A stretch of DNA of 6,128 nt from Planctomycetota bacterium (GTDB lineage: Bacteria > Planctomycetota > B129-G9): positions 1 through 6,128 of the forward strand of contig JAUXGI010000074.1 of assembly GCA_030622295.1 (NCBI GenBank). Reading direction: 5' to 3'. The notes beneath the pieces are model-generated. The model was not told where the DNA came from. It was given only the letters and a program-made list of their open reading frames with translations, and searched no databases. Below are positions 3,931 through 6,128 of the stretch, piece by piece (positions within the stretch are counted from its first letter, which is position 1; each line of letters begins with the position of its first letter). The position numbers were made by a program, and so were the translations under genes.

Positions 3931-5997
3931 CTATCGGAACTCGAATTTTTTCTGGACCTCGGGCGGCACCCTGCCGTAGGCACACGCTTCAAGCGAGAAG
4001 ACGGCGCGCCCCTGTGTCAGAGAACGCAGCGTCGTTGAATAGCCGAACATCTCGCTGATGGGAACCTTGCCGGTTACAATCCTCTGGCCGGCGTCGAGTT
4101 CCATGTGTTCTATATTGGCGCGACGCGAGTTACGGTCGTGTATCACGGCGCTCAGATAACCGTCGGGGGTGCGTATCTCGAACTTCATTATCGGTTCAAG
4201 CAGCACGGGCGAAGCCTGCACGGCGGCTTGGCGAAACGCCGCCGCGGCCGCCGCTCTGAAAGCGATATCGTTCGAATCGACGCGGTGACAGGAGCCTCCC
4301 ATCACCGTAACCTTTACGTCAATCATCGGGAACCCCGCGAGCACGCCGCCTTTCGCCGCATCGCGAACCCCCTCGATTACGGCCTTGTGGTATTCCTGCG
4401 GGATATCATCCGCCTTTGCGGTGATTTCAACGGTCAGATGCTCCTCGGAGCGCAGGGGTTCCACGCGCAAACGCACCACGCCGTAATGGCCGTGGCCGCC
4501 GGTCTGTTTGACGAACCTGCCGGTCGTCTCCGCCGCGGCGCTTACCGTCTCGCGGTAGGCCACGCGCGGCTTCCCGACGTTGGCTTCCACCTTGAACACC
4601 TTCAGCATTCTGTTTTTCAGAATCTGCAGGTGCAACTCGCCCATGCCGGACATGATTATCTGTCCGGTCTCGCGGTCGGTGTAGTAAGAGAAGGACGGCT
4701 CTTCCCTTTTCAGCCGCCGCAACGCCTCCGAGAGTTTGTCCTTGTCCTGGTTTGTCTTTGGTTCGACGGCGACCGATATGACCGGTTCGGCGAAGGCGAC
4801 TTTCTCCAGCAGGAGCGGCTTTCTCGCATCGCACAGCGTGTCACCGGTGGCGGTTTCCTTCGGGCCGACGGCGGCTACGATATCACCGGCGAGCGCTTCC
4901 TGAATCTGCTGCCGCTCTTCGGCGTGCATGCGGTAGAGCCGGGTTATCCTTTCGCGTTTGTCCCTGAGGGGGTTCTGGTATCCGCGGCCGGTGACTATCC
5001 TGCCCGAGTATATCCGCAGGAACGTCAGGTCGCCGTGCGGATCTGCGACGATTTTGAACGCAAGCGCCGCCAGAGGCCCTTCCGGATCGGGCTTCAGGGA
5101 GGCGGTCTTCTTGCCGTCGATGGAGTGTGCCGTCACTTCGCCGACATCCGACGGTGACGGCAGGAAATCGCATACCGCGTCCATCAGTTGCTGCACCCCC
5201 TTGTATTTAAGGGCGGAGCCGCACAGCACCGGGGAGAGAGCGTTGCGAAGCGTTGCCTGCCTGATGACCGTCTTCAACTCCGCAGCGGTTATCTCCTCGC
5301 CGGCCAGGTGTTTCTCCATTATCGCGTCGCTTTCCGGTGTGTCGACCGACGCGGTGAGAACATCTATCAATTTTTCTCGCGCGTGATGGGTCTCCTCCTG
5401 CATTTCTTCGGGTACGGGGCGTTCCTCGAAGCGAAGACCCTGGCCGTCGTCGTCATGGTATATGGCGACCATGCGGACCACATCCACAATTCCGTCGAAG
5501 GCCGCCTCAAGTCCTATCGGCAACTGCAGGACGAGCGGCTTCGCTCCGAGGCGCTTTCGCATGGACTCCACGGCGTGTTCGAAGTCCGCACCGACGCGGT
5601 CCAGTTTATTGATGAAGGCAATGCGCGGTATGTCGTACCTGTCGGCCTGGTACCAGACCGTTTCCGACTGCGCCTCGACGCCCCCCACGCCGCAAAAGAC
5701 GACGACCGCGCCGTCGAGCACCCTGAGGCTGCGCTCGACTTCCGCGGTGAAATCCACGTGCCCGGGGGTGTCTATCAGGTTAATGGCGTGCTCTCCCCAG
5801 GAGAAGGTCGTCGCCGCCGACCAGATGGTTATGCCGCGTTCCTGTTCTTCTTCCAGGTAGTCCATCTTGGCGGTGCCTTCGTGGACCTCGCCCATGCGGT
5901 GCTCTTTTCCGGCGTAGTAAAGCATGCGCTCGGTGGCCGTGGTCTTGCCGGCGTCTATGTGGGCGATGATGCCTATATTTCTTGTCTTGTCGAGCAT
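3931..5997 (-). CDS. fusA: Elongation factor G, ribosomal translocase GTPase
   Basis: EF-G is the cytoplasmic GTPase that drives tRNA-mRNA translocation and, with RRF, ribosome recycling. The product has 688 residues with all five domains. The G domain has AHIDAGKTT (12-20), switch I RGIT (54-57), DTPGH (76-80, with the catalytic His80), NKLD (130-133) and GSALKYKG (260-267). Domain II is about 308-390. Domain III contains SGMGELHL (450-457). Domain IV has the tip-loop motif TGGHGHYG (499-506), usually SGGRGQYG. Domain V has EPIMKFEI and PISEMFGY (646-653). Trp59 stands where E. coli has Thr (GITITSAATT). NKLDR and LQLPIGLE recall the spdEFG/mitochondrial EF-G branch more than E. coli EF-G. 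No Shine-Dalgarno sequence precedes the ATG at 5997, and a hairpin lies about 24 nt upstream. No tuf follows. A specialised second EF-G is possible, but the position beside rpsJ favours the main one. Confidence 0.96.
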   Translation of the reverse strand: MLDKTRNIGIIAHIDAGKTTATERMLYYAGKEHRMGEVHEGTAKMDYLEEEQERGITIWSAATTFSWGEHAINLIDTPGHVDFTAEVERSLRVLDGAVVVFCGVGGVEAQSETVWYQADRYDIPRIAFINKLDRVGADFEHAVESMRKRLGAKPLVLQLPIGLEAAFDGIVDVVRMVAIYHDDDGQGLRFEERPVPEEMQEETHHAREKLIDVLTASVDTPESDAIMEKHLAGEEITAAELKTVIRQATLRNALSPVLCGSALKYKGVQQLMDAVCDFLPSPSDVGEVTAHSIDGKKTASLKPDPEGPLAALAFKIVADPHGDLTFLRIYSGRIVTGRGYQNPLRDKRERITRLYRMHAEERQQIQEALAGDIVAAVGPKETATGDTLCDARKPLLLEKVAFAEPVISVAVEPKTNQDKDKLSEALRRLKREEPSFSYYTDRETGQIIMSGMGELHLQILKNRMLKVFKVEANVGKPRVAYRETVSAAAETTGRFVKQTGGHGHYGVVRLRVEPLRSEEHLTVEITAKADDIPQEYHKAVIEGVRDAAKGGVLAGFPMIDVKVTVMGGSCHRVDSNDIAFRAAAAAAFRQAAVQASPVLLEPIMKFEIRTPDGYLSAVIHDRNSRRANIEHMELDAGQRIVTGKVPISEMFGYSTTLRSLTQGRAVFSLEACAYGRVPPEVQKKFEFR

Positions 5998-6021
5998 TCG
6001 CGAGTAGTCAGAAATCAGAAG

Positions 6022-6047
6022 GCGGGCCTTGCCCGCTTTTTTTCTTT
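6022..6047 (+). terminator. Terminator-like hairpin upstream of fusA, antisense to it
   Basis: GCGGGC (6022-6027), triloop CTT and GCCCGC (6031-6036) form a perfect stem followed by seven T, a C and three T on the plus strand. The preceding AA can pair with part of the T-run. It would stop rightward transcription, but no plus-strand gene is present. In fusA mRNA the same hairpin would end about 24 nt before the ATG with no U-tract behind it, so it is also a leader structure. It strongly resembles the element at 3171-3196. Confidence 0.55.
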
Positions 6048-6053
6048 CGCCTT

Positions 6054-6108
6054 TCCTGCTTTCCTGTCCCTCTCCTACCCTCCTACTTCCTACTCCCTGC
6101 TTCCTACT
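6054..6108 (-). repeat. Degenerate TCCTACT heptamer repeat (purine-rich on the fusA strand)
   Basis: Exact heptamer register is seen for four units: TCCTACT at 6081-6087, 6088-6094 and 6102-6108, with CCCTGCT at 6095-6101. Looser copies are TCCTACC (6073-6079), TCCTGTC (6062-6068) and TCCTGCT (6054-6060). On the fusA strand the unit reads AGTAGGA, a Shine-Dalgarno-like purine tract, but it lies 57-111 nt upstream of the fusA start and cannot be its ribosome-binding site. Next to it GTCTC repeats at 6114-6118 and 6121-6125, again with a 7-nt pitch. No gene is seen in 5998-6128. Confidence 0.7.
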
Positions 6109-6128
6109 TTCAAGTCTCCGGTCTCAAA

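Noticed and set aside
4105..5157. Long plus-strand open frame of 350 codons opposite fusA
   Set aside because: It lies entirely antisense to a complete EF-G gene; long antisense frames are expected in G+C-rich coding sequence. The product shows no family motif.
1..6128. A new defence, mobile or metabolic system in the window
   Set aside because: Every substantial minus-strand gene is a standard translation gene, with no frameshift, insertion, integrase or repeat-spacer array. What may be new is confined to the regulatory spacers.

Overview
The window holds the start of the main ribosomal-protein (S10) gene cluster of a bacterium. All genes lie on the minus strand, so transcription runs from high to low coordinates. 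In that direction the order is fusA (EF-G), rpsJ (S10), rplC (L3), rplD (L4), rplW (L23), rplB (L2), rpsS (S19) and rplV (L22, cut by the left edge of the window). All eight are intact except for that cut. I see no mobile element, CRISPR array, tRNA or rRNA, and no defence or metabolic gene.

Organism: G+C-rich coding sequence and typical bacterial ribosomal proteins. fusA is followed by rpsJ with no tuf between them. That order, known for example from Chlamydia, differs from the fusA-tuf order of the E. coli str operon. The L2 C-terminal signature ([15 protein letters not shown]) and the EF-G sequence lean towards the Planctomycetota/PVC group or a related uncultured lineage. This assignment is tentative and rests on recalled family features only.

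Layout: 5998-6128 is non-coding, with a degenerate TCCTACT heptamer repeat and a terminator-like hairpin facing away from fusA. 3931-5997 is fusA. 3586-3930 is a 345-nt gap with an apparent S10 promoter (TTGACA, 17 nt, TATCAT). Three A-tracts phased at about 10.5 bp lie upstream of it. About 210 nt of potentially structured leader follows, including a U-tailed hairpin whose 3' arm can also pair with a downstream sequence, so it is a candidate attenuator. 3277-3585 is rpsJ. 3130-3276 is an unusually long rpsJ-rplC gap with two hairpins, one again terminator-like in the antisense direction. 335-3129 is a compact run of rplC, rplD, rplW, rplB, rpsS and rplV. rplC and rplD share one base and rpsS and rplV are 2 nt apart. 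The one wide gap is the 91 nt before rplB.

Together the genes supply the translocase EF-G, two small-subunit head proteins (S10, S19) and five large-subunit proteins that line the exit tunnel or peptidyl-transferase surroundings (L2, L3, L4, L22, L23). Protein coding here is ordinary. The most interesting part is the regulatory DNA and RNA between fusA and rpsJ.
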